From the NCBI RefSeq assembly GCF_040049255.1, contig NZ_JBDZDR010000006.1, positions 186,001 to 250,000 on the forward strand: DNA of 64,000 nucleotides. The letters are read 5' to 3'. The position numbers and the translations under genes were made by a program. The DNA is from Pseudaminobacter sp040049255. GTDB taxonomy: Bacteria > Pseudomonadota > Alphaproteobacteria > Rhizobiales > Rhizobiaceae. The notes below the pieces were generated by a model that saw only the letters and a list, made by a program, of their open reading frames with translations, made no database searches and was not told where the DNA came from. Below are positions 1 to 8,390 of the stretch, one piece after another; positions within the stretch are counted from its first letter, which is position 1, and every line of letters begins with the position of its first letter.

Positions 1-585
1 TATCCGCAGTATGGCGAGCTCTTCATGCCTGAGCTGAAGACCTTCGAGTACGACCTGGAGAAGGCCAAGGCCCTGCTCGCCGAGTCGAACTACGACGGCA
101 AGCCGATCCGCTTCGACACCGACGCGGTCTACTACACCAACGGCCTGCTCGCCGCCCAGGCGATCAAGGAGATGTGGGGCGCCATCGGCGTCGAGCTGAA
201 CCTCAACGTCGATCCGAAGTGGACCGGCAACGACGCCGACATGGAAACCCGCAACTGGTCGAACCCGATGTACTTCGCCGACCCGGCCGGTTCCTACGGC
301 ACGATGTGGAGCCCGACCGGCGCCCGCATCACCAGCGGTTCGTGGAAGCCGAGCGAAGAGTACACCGCGATGTGGGAGCGCTTCCGCTATTCGACCGACG
401 TCTCGGAGCGCAAGGCCGCGTACGCCGAGATCATGGAATATGTGAAGGAAGAGGCGCCGTTCGTGCTGCTTTACCAGCCATACGAGTCCTACGGCCTGAG
501 CAAGAACGTCGAGTGGAAGCCGCTGCCGGGTCACATCCCCTACGTGCTCGATTTCCGCGCCGGCAACGTCACCGTCACCAAGTGA
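1..585 (+). CDS. ABC transporter substrate-binding protein, family 5 (peptide/opine type), C-terminal part
   Basis: The frame is open from base 1 and ends in TGA at 583-585, so only the last 194 residues are present. The fragment has the C-terminal lobe pattern of DppA/OppA-like binding proteins: a YDLEKAKALLAES stretch near residue 16, a middle segment around AIGVELNLNV, and a tail that ends shortly after LLYQPYESYGLS. Family members are periplasmic and deliver peptides, opines or related solutes to a two-permease, two-ATPase importer. The downstream double ATPase supports this. No permease genes lie between, so they are probably upstream of the window. The ligand cannot be told from this part. 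Confidence 0.9.
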   Translation, partial: YPQYGELFMPELKTFEYDLEKAKALLAESNYDGKPIRFDTDAVYYTNGLLAAQAIKEMWGAIGVELNLNVDPKWTGNDADMETRNWSNPMYFADPAGSYGTMWSPTGARITSGSWKPSEEYTAMWERFRYSTDVSERKAAYAEIMEYVKEEAPFVLLYQPYESYGLSKNVEWKPLPGHIPYVLDFRAGNVTVTK

Positions 586-595
586 TCCAGCATCG

Positions 596-623
596 GCCGC
601 CGGCGAGTTCACTCGCCGGCGGC
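596..623. terminator. perfect 12-bp stem-loop between binding protein and ATPase
   Basis: Bases 596-607 (GCCGCCGGCGAG) pair perfectly with 612-623 around a TTCA loop, starting 11 bases after the binding-protein stop. The stem is very stable, but no T-tract follows. It is more likely an mRNA-stabilising or partial-termination element that keeps binding-protein mRNA above ATPase mRNA than a full terminator. Confidence 0.6.
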
Positions 624-655
624 TACCCTTGTCTGCCCTCCCCGAGGAACCTGCC

Positions 656-2449
656 ATGACCGCCCCCATGCTGCTCAGCGTCGAGAACCTGCGCATCAGC
701 TTTGCGACCGAGCGCGGCCAGTTCGTTGCCGTCGATGACCTTTCCTTCGCCATTGCGGCGGGCGAATGCGTCGCCATCGTCGGCGAATCCGGCTCGGGAA
801 AGTCGGTGACGGCGATGTCCATTCTCGGCCTGACCGCCTTCAATGGCGGGCACATCGACGGCGGCGCCATCCGCTTCCAGCGCCGCGACGGAACCGGCTG
901 CGACCTGACGCAACTGTCCGAGAAGGCCATGCAACAGCTGCGCGGCGACGAGATCGCGATGGTCTTCCAGGAGCCGATGACCAGCCTCAACCCGGTGTTC
1001 ACGGTCGGCGAGCAGATCGCCGAGGTCATCCGCCAGCACCGCCGGCTCGATGCCGCCGAGGCCGACCGCAGGGCCGTCGACCTTTTGCGGCGGGTGCGCA
1101 TTGCGGAGCCTGAGCGGCGGTTCGCACAATATCCTCACGAGCTCTCGGGCGGCATGCGCCAGCGCGTCGTCATCGCCATGGCGCTGGCCTGCGAGCCGCG
1201 CCTGCTGATCGCCGACGAGCCGACCACCGCCCTCGACGTGACCATCCAGGCGCAGATCCTCGACCTGCTGCGCGAGCTGACGGCTGAATCGGACATGGCG
1301 GTGCTGTTCATCACCCACGACATGGGAGTGGTCGCCGAGACCGCCGACCGCGTGGTGGTGATGCATCGCGGCCGCAAGGTCGAGGAGAACGCCACGGCGG
1401 CGTTGTTCGCCTCGCCGGCCGAGCCCTATACACGCAGGCTGCTGGCGGCCGTGCCGCGGCTCGGCAGCATGAAACCGTTCGCCGGGCCGCGCCGCTTCGG
1501 CGACGAGACGCCGGATGCAGCGGCGCCGAAGCCGGGCAAGCCGCTGCTGACCGTGCGCGACCTGGTGACCCGCTTTCCGGTTCGCAGCGGTGCGCTCAAG
1601 CGCCACGTCGCCAATGTGCATGCCGTCGACAGCGTCTCTTTCGAGCTTGGCAAGGGCGAGACTTTGGCGCTGGTGGGCGAATCCGGCTGCGGCAAATCCA
1701 CCACGGGCCGCTCGATCCTGCGGCTGGTCGAACCCACTTCGGGTGCGGTCGAGCTCGACGGCGACAACCTGCTCACCCTTGGCAAGGAAAGGCTCCGCGC
1801 CAAGCGCCGCGACATGCAGATCATTTTCCAGGATCCCTATGCGGCTCTCAACCCGCGGCTGACCGCCTTCGAGCAGGTGGCCGAGCCGCTCCTCATCCAC
1901 GGCATAGCAACGGGCTCGGCCCTGCGCGATCGCGTGCTGTCGCTGATCCAGCGCGTGGGCCTGACCGAAGAGCAGATGGAGCGCTATCCGCACGAATTCT
2001 CCGGTGGCCAGCGCCAGCGGCTCTGCATCGCTCGGGCGCTGACGCTCTCGCCCAAGATCATCATCGCCGACGAGCCGGTTTCGGAGCTGGACGTCTCGAT
2101 CCAGGCGCAGGTCGTCAACCTGATGATCGAGCTGCAGGAAGAGCTGGGACTGTCGTACCTCTTCATCTCGCACGACATGGCGGTGGTCGAGCGCGTGAGC
2201 CACCGCGTGGCGGTGATGCGCCTGGGGCGGATCGTCGAGATCGGCCCGCGGGCAGCCATCTTCGGCGATCCGCGCCATGAATACACCAGGACGCTGCTGT
2301 CGGCGGTTCCCTATCCCGACCCATCCCGGCGCCGCACAGCCGCGCTGCCGGCGACCCGGCTTCCTTCGCCCATCCGGCCGGTCAGCCACGCCTTCGAGGC
2401 GCCGGCCTACGACCAGGTAGCGCCCGACCATTTCGTCCTGATGAACTGA
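656..2449 (+). CDS. Dipeptide/oligopeptide-type ABC transporter, fused double ATP-binding protein
   Basis: This 597-residue protein carries two complete ABC ATPase halves, equivalent to DppD and DppF joined in one chain. Half 1 has Walker A GESGSGKS (about residues 41-48), signature LSGGMRQR and Walker B LLIADEPT. Half 2, from about residue 295, has Walker A GESGCGKS, signature FSGGQRQR and Walker B IIIADEP. Each half ends in the oligopeptide-transporter C-terminal segment (EPYTRRLLAAVP; HEYTRTLLSAVP). ATG 656 is preferred because GAGGA lies 7 bases upstream. A TTG at 629 would add nine residues without a clear ribosome site. The gene energises the importer whose binding protein ends at 585. 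Confidence 0.93.
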   Translation: MTAPMLLSVENLRISFATERGQFVAVDDLSFAIAAGECVAIVGESGSGKSVTAMSILGLTAFNGGHIDGGAIRFQRRDGTGCDLTQLSEKAMQQLRGDEIAMVFQEPMTSLNPVFTVGEQIAEVIRQHRRLDAAEADRRAVDLLRRVRIAEPERRFAQYPHELSGGMRQRVVIAMALACEPRLLIADEPTTALDVTIQAQILDLLRELTAESDMAVLFITHDMGVVAETADRVVVMHRGRKVEENATAALFASPAEPYTRRLLAAVPRLGSMKPFAGPRRFGDETPDAAAPKPGKPLLTVRDLVTRFPVRSGALKRHVANVHAVDSVSFELGKGETLALVGESGCGKSTTGRSILRLVEPTSGAVELDGDNLLTLGKERLRAKRRDMQIIFQDPYAALNPRLTAFEQVAEPLLIHGIATGSALRDRVLSLIQRVGLTEEQMERYPHEFSGGQRQRLCIARALTLSPKIIIADEPVSELDVSIQAQVVNLMIELQEELGLSYLFISHDMAVVERVSHRVAVMRLGRIVEIGPRAAIFGDPRHEYTRTLLSAVPYPDPSRRRTAALPATRLPSPIRPVSHAFEAPAYDQVAPDHFVLMN

Positions 2450-2467
2450 CGCATGACAGGAGACACC

Positions 2468-3358
2468 ATGCTCGCCACCTTCGCCGCGCCCGGGAAATTC
2501 TACCGGGGCAATCTGCACACCCATTCCAACCGCTCGGACGGCGCGCTGGAGCCGCAGGAAGTCTGCCGTCGCTACAAGGAGGCCGGGTACGACTTCCTCT
2601 GCCTAACGGACCATTTCCTCGAAAGCTTCGACTTCCCGCTGACCGACACCCGTCCGTTCCGCGACGAAACCTTCACCACCATCATCGGCGCCGAGCTGCA
2701 CGCGCCCAACACCCATCTGGGCGAGCTCTGGCACATCCTGGCCGTGGGGCTGCCGCTCGACTTTGCCGCCACCGGAGCCGGCGAGACCGGCCCGCAGCTG
2801 GCCCGGCGCGCAGCCGAGGCCGGCGCCTTCGTCGGCATTGCGCACCCGCAATGGTACGGGCTCAACACCGAGGACGGGCTGTCGATCGATGCCGCCCATG
2901 CGGTGGAGATCTACAACCACACCTGCGAGATGCTGTCGGCGCGCCCCGACGGGGTGGCGATGCTCGACCACCTGCTGACCGAGGGCCGCAAGCTCACCGG
3001 CTTTGCCGCCGACGACGCTCACTTCAAGGCCGATGACTGCTTCGGCGGCTGGGTGCAGGTCAAGGCCGAAGAGCTGACGCCCGAAGCCCTGCTCGCGGCA
3101 CTCAAGGCCGGTCATTATTATGCCAGCCAGGGCCCCGAAATCCTGTCGGCGGTCATCCGCGACGGCAAGCTCCATGTCGAGACCACGCCGGCGCGTTCGA
3201 TCGTCCTGGCCGGCCGCGCCTCCTTCTCCGAAGTCGTTCACGGCGAGGGCATCACCAGCGCCACGCTGGATCTCTCCAAATTCGCCGGCTCCTGGTTCCG
3301 GCTGGTGGTGACGGCAGCGGACGGCAAGCGTGCCTGGAGCCAGCCGGAATATCTGTAG
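2468..3358 (+). CDS. CehA/McbA-like metallohydrolase, PHP domain
   Basis: A 296-residue protein of the PHP superfamily with the metal ligands expected of CehA-type hydrolases: NLHTHSNRSDG near the N-terminus (HxH), LTDH, a middle HP in GIAHPQW, and DDAHF. Family members hydrolyse phosphoester or carbamate-type bonds using a divalent metal cluster. The natural substrate here is unknown. AGGAGA at 2458-2463 favours ATG 2468; an in-frame ATG at 2453 precedes it. The gene starts 18 bases after the double ATPase and is probably the last cistron of that operon, so it may act on the imported solute. Confidence 0.82.
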   Translation: MLATFAAPGKFYRGNLHTHSNRSDGALEPQEVCRRYKEAGYDFLCLTDHFLESFDFPLTDTRPFRDETFTTIIGAELHAPNTHLGELWHILAVGLPLDFAATGAGETGPQLARRAAEAGAFVGIAHPQWYGLNTEDGLSIDAAHAVEIYNHTCEMLSARPDGVAMLDHLLTEGRKLTGFAADDAHFKADDCFGGWVQVKAEELTPEALLAALKAGHYYASQGPEILSAVIRDGKLHVETTPARSIVLAGRASFSEVVHGEGITSATLDLSKFAGSWFRLVVTAADGKRAWSQPEYL

Positions 3359-3393
3359 ACGGCAGCTGACGGACACCCTTCCAGGGGCAACCA

Positions 3394-3440
3394 GCCCGAA
3401 GCGGGCGGGCGCGGCCCGGAGCGGCTGGGCCGCTTCGGGC
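3394..3440. terminator. inverted repeat between convergent genes
   Basis: GCCCGAAGCGG at 3394-3404 is perfectly complementary to 3430-3440 across a 25-base GC-rich loop. It sits in the 120-base gap where the PHP gene (+) and the FUSC gene (-) converge. It has no T-tract. A bidirectional terminator is the simplest reading. Confidence 0.4.
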
Positions 3441-3478
3441 CAGTGGTGCGAGGGCCGCGTGTCTGCGCTGGATGGACC

Positions 3479-4636
3479 TCACGGCCCCTTCCCGGCCCTC
3501 CCCCGACCGGCATGATGGCGGGCGAGATGCCGCCTGTCGTCCAGGGTTGAAAAGAGGACGGCGAACACAATGCCCATGCACGCCCCCAACACCGTGTTCA
3601 GTATGCGCTCGGGCACCATGTCCGCGCCCGCCATATGAGGCGCGGCCAGGTAGGTCATCAAAAGTGCCATGGGCGTGACGAGAACCTGCCCCAATCCATA
3701 GTTGGCCCCAATGATGATTTCAGTCGCAAACTGGAGCACGACCAGAATTGCGATGATGATCCAGACTGATGGATCCTGCGACAGGATCAGCCAGGCCAGC
3801 AGGGCACCGACAACCGTGCCCATCATGCGCTGGAGTGCCCGGTTCATGCTGATATGGAGGTGCGCGCCCTGCATCACGGCCAGCGTTCCCATCGCCGCCC
3901 AGTCGGGATGATGAATTCCGGCGGCATGGCTGGAAAAGGCCGCGATTGCGCAGCCGAGGCATATGCGCGCCGCCGCGATCAGCCGATGTCGGAACGGCTG
4001 CAGTGGCTCGGAGGGAAAGGGACGCTCCGCCGTCTCCCGATGGCGCAGGACTTCCGTCAGCGCGCAGATAGCCCAGGCCAATGCGGCAACGCCGGCGGTG
4101 GCGGCGGTGCGCGCCAGGACCTCCTGAAACGAGCCGACCGGCCCCATCGAAGCCCCGACCGCAAACACGAATATCAGTGCTCCTGGCGCTCCGAACTGGC
4201 CGGTGACGGTGACAAAGAAGAAGAGGCCGCAAGACAATGCCAGAAGCACGAGCTGGATCGGGACAGGCATTCCCAGCCAGGAGGTCATGGACATGCCGAA
4301 CACGGCAATGCTCTGCCAGATCGCACAGAAGAACACGATGCGATTGCGACGCCCCGCCGGCGCGAAGCGGCCGAAGAGAGCCACCAGGGCACCCAGGGCA
4401 GCAAAGCCGATAAGTTGCGGCCATGGCGAGAGATAGACGAGGGGCAGCGCGATTGCGACCGCGATCGCCGCTTGCAGACCGGCCAGCGACGAGTTGCGCA
4501 ATGAAGGCTGTGTCGCCAGGGCAAGACTGTCGCGGACGTGGTGCGGCTGGAAAAGATAGCGCGCTGCGTCTATCCGGCGTGTCGCAAGGCGCGCCTCCGG
4601 CGCCGATGTGGTGGAGGATTGTTCCGGCCCCTTCAT
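3479..4636 (-). CDS. FUSC-family integral membrane protein (putative aromatic acid exporter)
   Basis: A 385-residue polytopic membrane protein with two clusters of hydrophobic helices separated by a charged stretch (TEVLRHRETAERPFPSEP), the layout of short FUSC/aromatic-acid-exporter proteins. The second half has the conserved DWAAMGTLAVMQG and RMMGTVVGALLAW type segments. Homologues such as AaeB and fusaric acid resistance proteins export aromatic or weak organic acids, usually with partner subunits, none of which is seen here. Its start overlaps the stop of the upstream marR gene by 4 bases (4633-4636), so the two are translationally coupled and probably regulated by that MarR. The exported compound is unknown. 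Confidence 0.8.
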   Translation of the reverse strand: MKGPEQSSTTSAPEARLATRRIDAARYLFQPHHVRDSLALATQPSLRNSSLAGLQAAIAVAIALPLVYLSPWPQLIGFAALGALVALFGRFAPAGRRNRIVFFCAIWQSIAVFGMSMTSWLGMPVPIQLVLLALSCGLFFFVTVTGQFGAPGALIFVFAVGASMGPVGSFQEVLARTAATAGVAALAWAICALTEVLRHRETAERPFPSEPLQPFRHRLIAAARICLGCAIAAFSSHAAGIHHPDWAAMGTLAVMQGAHLHISMNRALQRMMGTVVGALLAWLILSQDPSVWIIIAILVVLQFATEIIIGANYGLGQVLVTPMALLMTYLAAPHMAGADMVPERILNTVLGACMGIVFAVLFSTLDDRRHLARHHAGRGRAGKGP

Positions 4637-5106
4637 CGCTGCTGCTCCGGTCGCGGCGGTGTTCCCGCGCCGGTCAGGCGCTGCTCGATCCTGTCAAAAA
4701 GTTCGAGCATCCCGGCGATTTCGGCATCTGGAATATCAGCCAGAAACTCCTCTTCTCCCCTGGCGAGTTCCCTGCGGATTTCCGCCACGCGCCGCTCGCC
4801 CGTGGGAGTGAGGCAGATAAGCCGGGCACGTCCGTCGGTTTCATCGGGGCGGCGTTCGACAAGACCTTGTCGGCACAGGATATCGAGCACACGGACAAGG
4901 CTGGAGCCGTCGACGCCGACCAGCAGTGCCAGTTCCTTCTGCGTGATGCCGCCGCCGGTTTCCTGAAGGTGCACGAGCGGCATCCACGTGGCGTCGGTCA
5001 GCCCGGCCTGCGCCAGCCGGGCATCCAGCGCCCGCCGCCAGCGCCGGGCGAGCAACGAGAAGCGGATCCCGAAACGGGAACGAGGTGAGGAAGACTGGGA
5101 GATCAT
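4633..5106 (-). CDS. MarR-family transcriptional regulator
   Basis: A 157-residue winged-helix protein. The recognition region reads QKELALLVGVDGSSLVRVLD and the wing contains ERRPDETDGRARLICLT, a good match to the MarR pattern (RxxDxxDxRA). MarR proteins bind palindromic DNA as dimers and usually release it when a phenolic or other ligand binds. It is the first gene of a two-gene unit with the FUSC exporter. Two adjacent palindromes lie just before its start codon, so autoregulation and ligand-induced export are likely. Confidence 0.9.
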   Translation of the reverse strand: MISQSSSPRSRFGIRFSLLARRWRRALDARLAQAGLTDATWMPLVHLQETGGGITQKELALLVGVDGSSLVRVLDILCRQGLVERRPDETDGRARLICLTPTGERRVAEIRRELARGEEEFLADIPDAEIAGMLELFDRIEQRLTGAGTPPRPEQQR

Positions 5107-5111
5107 GCCCC

Positions 5112-5142
5112 ATTGCTAGCGCAATATAGATTGCATTGCAAT
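5112..5142. promoter_or_regulatory. tandem MarR-type palindromes upstream of marR
   Basis: Two inverted repeats with the same half-sites sit 6 bases from the marR start codon: ATTGC-N4-GCAAT at 5112-5125 and ATTGC-N3-GCAAT at 5130-5142. The second is part of the perfect palindrome ATTGCATTGCAAT. Size, symmetry and place fit operator sites for the adjacent MarR protein, covering the marR-FUSC promoter. The assignment is inference from position. Confidence 0.6.
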
Positions 5143-5397
5143 TCAAATCATATGGAACCGCCTCAATCCGCGCCCTCTCGCCGGCAGTCCAGTCACGCCG
5201 CGGGACGGTGAACAGCTCGATCGGCGCCCCGTCCGGATTGCTGGACTTCGACCCAGCTCTGAAATCGTGTCATGTTGCAGCAGTGCCCGAACATCACACA
5301 GCAACCGATCCTGGAAAGGTGTCTCGGAACAACACTTCACATGATACGCTCTCGATTGGCATTCCACTCCCGCAAGCATTCCGCAAAGGAGTTCCCC

Positions 5398-5778
5398 ATG
5401 CCTGTGTCAAAGTCCTTGTTCCTGCCTTTCGCGTTGGCTTCACTCGCCACAACGTTCTTTGCTGATTACGCCTTTGCCCATGCAAAGCTCGCCTCGGAAA
5501 CGCCCGCTGCTCATTCCACGGCCAAGCCTGCGCCCGCCGAACTCAGGCTCAAATTCTCCGAAGCCCTTGAGCTGAAGTTCACCGGCGTCAAGGTCATGGG
5601 GCCCAGGCAAGATGTGATTGAAACGGGGCCGGCCGTGCTGGACCCAAATGACGATACGACGCTGATAGTGCCCTTCAAGTCGCCGCTTCCTGACGGCAGA
5701 TACACCGTCGACTGGCACGTGCTGTCAAAGGACGGCCACAAGACCAAGGGCACCTATTGGTTCGAAGCGACGCATTGA
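5398..5778 (+). CDS. copC: CopC-domain periplasmic copper-binding protein
   Basis: A 126-residue secreted protein. It has a signal peptide of about 24 residues ending in AFA, so the mature protein begins at His in HAKLASETPA. In CopC this N-terminal histidine is a Cu(II) ligand. The conserved core follows: ELRLKFSEALE, the PLPDGRYTVDWHVLSKDGH segment with further ligand-type Asp/His, and KGTYWFEA. Start 5398 is set by AAAGGAG 6 bases upstream; longer frames from 5272 would lose the signal peptide. copD follows after 6 bases. Together they bind copper in the periplasm and probably pass it to the inner-membrane protein. Confidence 0.92.
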   Translation: MPVSKSLFLPFALASLATTFFADYAFAHAKLASETPAAHSTAKPAPAELRLKFSEALELKFTGVKVMGPRQDVIETGPAVLDPNDDTTLIVPFKSPLPDGRYTVDWHVLSKDGHKTKGTYWFEATH

Positions 5779-5784
5779 GGCCAC

Positions 5785-6660
5785 GTGGACGACATACTCA
5801 TCCTTTCCCGCGTGCTGCACTATGGATCCGCCCTGCTCCTGTTTGGGATCAGCGCGTTTCAAGGCTGGCTGGCTCCGCAGCACCTGGCGCGTTCGCTCGA
5901 CGCCGCGCTGGGGCGCGTCGTCTTCGTGGCGTCATTGATTGGCCTTGCAAGCGCTGTTGCATGGCTGCTCATTGCATCTGGCGAAATGGGAGAGGGCTGG
6001 AGCGACGTGTGGAACCCGGCCACGTGGTTTGCCGTGCTTACCGAGACCGAGTTCGGCAAGGTCTGGCAGGTCCACCTGCTGCTGGCGGCCGCATTGGTCA
6101 GTTTTCTCGCGAGCGGCTGGGGACGTCACTGGCGGTTCATGGCGGTTCTGAGCGCCTTTTACCTTGGCAGCCTGGGCTTTATCGGACACGCCGCGATGCT
6201 GGAAGGTGCCGCGGGCCGCGTCAGCCGCGCAAGCCACGTCGTCCATCTTCTTGCCGGTGGGTTCTGGTTGGGCGCGCTTGTCGCTTTGAAGCTATGCCTC
6301 GAGAGGTTCGACCAACCCGATCTGGCGTCGGAGATCTCGTCCGCCCTTCAGCGCTTTTCTGGCCTGGGGCACCTTGCCGTCGCGGCGGTCATCGCATCCG
6401 GCCTCGTCAATGTGGCGCTCGTGCTCGACCGCTGGCCGACGGACACGTCATCGCCATACCAGCTGCTGCTGCTTTTGAAGATGGCGTTGGTTGCCATGAT
6501 GGTAGGGCTCGCAATCGTCAACCGTTACGTGCTGGTCCCCAATCTGGAAAACAGCGAGGGCGCCTTGCGGGGCCTGCGGCTATCCACTTTGGTTGAGTTG
6601 GCCCTGGGCGTTTGCGTGGTGGCGCTCGTCAGCGTCTTCGGCAACCTTGCGCCGCAGTAA
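5785..6660 (+). CDS. copD: CopD-family copper membrane protein
   Basis: A 291-residue protein with about eight hydrophobic segments and the CopD pattern: an N-terminal helix with SRVLHYGSALLLFG, an internal GHAAMLEG histidine motif, HVVHLLAGGFWLGALV, and a C-terminal helix after the NRYVLVPNLE loop. GTG at 5785 is used as start, with GAGG at 5777-5780 overlapping the copC stop. CopD works with CopC in copper uptake or homeostasis at the inner membrane. A hairpin follows directly (6671-6689). Confidence 0.9.
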   Translation: MDDILILSRVLHYGSALLLFGISAFQGWLAPQHLARSLDAALGRVVFVASLIGLASAVAWLLIASGEMGEGWSDVWNPATWFAVLTETEFGKVWQVHLLLAAALVSFLASGWGRHWRFMAVLSAFYLGSLGFIGHAAMLEGAAGRVSRASHVVHLLAGGFWLGALVALKLCLERFDQPDLASEISSALQRFSGLGHLAVAAVIASGLVNVALVLDRWPTDTSSPYQLLLLLKMALVAMMVGLAIVNRYVLVPNLENSEGALRGLRLSTLVELALGVCVVALVSVFGNLAPQ

Positions 6661-6670
6661 CTCGCATTCC

Positions 6671-6689
6671 CCGGGCCAATCTGGCCCGG
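6671..6689. terminator. stem-loop after copD
   Basis: CCGGGCCA (6671-6678) pairs with TGGCCCGG (6682-6689) around an ATC loop, 11 bases after the copD stop. This is a compact, perfect GC-rich stem suited to termination of copCD, although no long T-run follows. Confidence 0.55.
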
Positions 6690-6811
6690 CTCACATTGGC
6701 AGGAATTGCCCGGATGCGTGCGTTCTGCTATGTTGATCGATGCCCGTCAGGTCGGCCAGGAATGCCGCGCGGGCACCATGCGCAAAAATGAACTCGCTCC
6801 GGGAGGATGCC

Positions 6812-7351
6812 ATGAAACGGCTTCTGACGGTCGCTGCCTTATTGGCGGCGGGTAGTTTGATTGCAATGCAGGCCGCAGCAGCCGACGATGCTGCGTTGAT
6901 CAAGAGCGCTGAATCGGCAGCCCCCGCCGCCGTGGCAGGCGGCGCGGCAGTCTACGCAATGGAGAAAGGCGCGTTGCGCACGGTCCGGGAAGGCACAAAC
7001 GGCTTCTGGTGCATGCCGGACAACCCCGCATCACCCGGTCCGGATCCGATGTGTGGCGACGCTAACTCGAAGGAATGGCTGATGGCGTTGATGGAGAAGA
7101 AGGCCCCTCCGAAGGGCAAGGTCGGCTTCATGTACATGCTGGCCGGCGGCTCTGATGCCAGCAACACCGATCCCTATGCAACCAAGCCCGAGCAGGGCAA
7201 CGACTGGGTGACGACGGGGCCCCATGTCATGGTCGTCAACGCTATGGACTCGATGCAGGGCTACCCCGCCCAGGCCAAACCGGACACGAGCAAACCCTAT
7301 GTGATGTGGGCGGGCACGCCCTATGCACATCTCATGATTCCGGTGAAGTAG
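6812..7351 (+). CDS. secreted protein of unknown function
   Basis: A 179-residue protein with a clear Sec signal peptide (MKRLLTVAALLAAGSLIAMQ, cleavage near AAAA-DD). The mature part has two cysteines (FWCMPD and PMCGD), a WLMALMEKKAPP segment, and a tail reading YVMWAGTPYAHLMIPV. I do not recognise the family. GGGAGGA at 6801-6807 fixes the start at ATG 6812. It follows copCD but after a hairpin and 150 bases, so it is probably a separate unit. A periplasmic role is the most that can be said. Confidence 0.75.
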   Translation: MKRLLTVAALLAAGSLIAMQAAAADDAALIKSAESAAPAAVAGGAAVYAMEKGALRTVREGTNGFWCMPDNPASPGPDPMCGDANSKEWLMALMEKKAPPKGKVGFMYMLAGGSDASNTDPYATKPEQGNDWVTTGPHVMVVNAMDSMQGYPAQAKPDTSKPYVMWAGTPYAHLMIPVK

Positions 7352-7505
7352 CGGGCTTGCTGGAGGCTTGCCTAGGGGATCGCCCGGCCGAAACGGTCGT
7401 GCGACCCCGGAGGATTGTGCCTGCGCTCCCCTCCGTCCGCCAGACGCGAGGGGATCCGCTGGACCGCCTTTTGCCGGGTACAACTTTCAGTCGCTGAGCC
7501 GGAAC

Positions 7506-7643
7506 CTACCTGCGCTTCCGCCACAGGTAGACTGGCCAGAGGAGCACGTGAAGTGCTCGCTGCTCAAGGCCACGAGGCGCGGATACCGACGCGACATATA
7601 CGCCGGCGACAACCCAGAGCAGAAGCATGATTGCGAAATGCAT
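7506..7643 (-). CDS. very small predicted membrane protein (45 aa)
   Basis: An open frame of 45 residues from ATG 7643 (an inner ATG is at 7628) to TAG 7506-7508. It reads as one hydrophobic N-terminal segment (FAIMLLLWVVAGVYVASV), a short polar turn, a second hydrophobic patch (ALHVLLWPVYL) and a basic tail (WRKRR), a believable inner-membrane topology. The ribosome site is weak. It lies downstream of the 56-residue ORF on the same strand, so both may form a tiny operon. Similarity searching is needed before treating it as real. Confidence 0.4.
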   Translation of the reverse strand: MHFAIMLLLWVVAGVYVASVSAPRGLEQRALHVLLWPVYLWRKRR

Positions 7644-7733
7644 TTCACCCGGGCGGTTGGAACCCCGCCTTCCGGCAGGGTTGGAGCGCGCGTAGACCGC
7701 GGTAGAGCTTGTCAGCGCCGTTACGCGACTGTC

Positions 7734-7904
7734 CTACCCCCTGATCGATATTACGAGAGCGCCCATGACTGCCGCAGTGGCAATTATCGCGAGGATGGTG
7801 ATTGTCTGAATGACCCCGATGGTGGCACCTGCTGCCACCACTGCAGCCAACGCGACAGCGGCTATGAAGGCCAACAGAGGCCTCTTTCGGACGAATTCGA
7901 TCAT
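7734..7904 (-). CDS. small two-helix membrane protein (56 aa)
   Basis: ATG 7904 to TAG 7734-7736 gives 56 residues: a short basic N-terminus (MIEFVRKRP), then two hydrophobic segments (LLAFIAAVALAAVVAAGATIG and ITILAIIATAAVMGALVI) ending in SIRG*. The basic N-terminus and the two clean helices argue for a real inner-membrane peptide. An AAAGGGA lies about 10 bases upstream of the start, longer than ideal. It lies in a stretch otherwise without genes. No family is recognised. Confidence 0.5.
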   Translation of the reverse strand: MIEFVRKRPLLAFIAAVALAAVVAAGATIGVIQTITILAIIATAAVMGALVISIRG

Positions 7905-8171
7905 AAGGCTCGATCCCTTTCTTCTTTTCTCCCCAATCTAACCCCTCGCATTTGAAATGCCATGTCGCGCACCTGCGACATGAGGACTGACCTCGGGCCG
8001 GAGTTTGCCCGGCGGCCTCTGGCCATGAGCCAGGCGGCATGACCGCTTCCCCACGCTGCTCGAATTTTGTCCCTGCGCTCAACCCGCTTCACGCTGGCGT
8101 GGCCCCGTCAGGAACCCTGTCGATGGCGCTGCGTTATCCCCGCGCTGTTCACCCAGGTGGAGCAAACCGGC

Positions 8172-8390
8172 ATGTGGTTCGGCGCCTTACTGGTCATTTG
8201 CGGCGTAGTGCAGCTGGCATGGTCGGCGATCAACCGCGGCCGGCTGAGCGACAGCCACACCGATCCCGTGGCGGGCCGCACGCTGGAGCCGTCGCATCGG
8301 GGCCTGCGTTTCCTGGGCCTTGGTCAAACCTGGCCCGGTCTTCTGCTGATCGTGATCGGCGCGATCGTGCTCCTCTCAGGAGCGTTCTGA
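8172..8390 (+). CDS. small membrane protein (72 aa), unknown function
   Basis: From ATG 8172 the product has 72 residues with two hydrophobic segments (MWFGALLVICGVVQLAW and WPGLLLIVIGAIVLLSG) flanking a polar loop of about 35 residues containing DSHTDPVAGRTLEPSHRGLRF. AGGTGGAG at 8155-8162 supports this start; the frame extends upstream to 8067 but that part is arginine-rich and looks non-coding. The protein would be an inner-membrane hairpin. The next genes begin 232 bases later, so co-transcription with paoABC is uncertain. Confidence 0.6.
   Translation: MWFGALLVICGVVQLAWSAINRGRLSDSHTDPVAGRTLEPSHRGLRFLGLGQTWPGLLLIVIGAIVLLSGAF

Noticed and set aside
623..2524. 633-codon open frame opposite the double ATPase
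   Set aside because: It is the antisense of a gene with clear ABC motifs. Its composition is arginine/histidine-rich with no known domain, typical of high-GC shadow frames.
7368..7955. 195-codon plus-strand frame after the secreted protein
   Set aside because: Composition is shadow-like, with no ribosome site and no hydrophobic or domain pattern.
7645..8082. 145-codon minus-strand frame covering the small membrane protein region
   Set aside because: It is out of frame with the hydrophobic 56-residue ORF and is His/Cys/Arg-rich without a domain; the small ORF is the better explanation.
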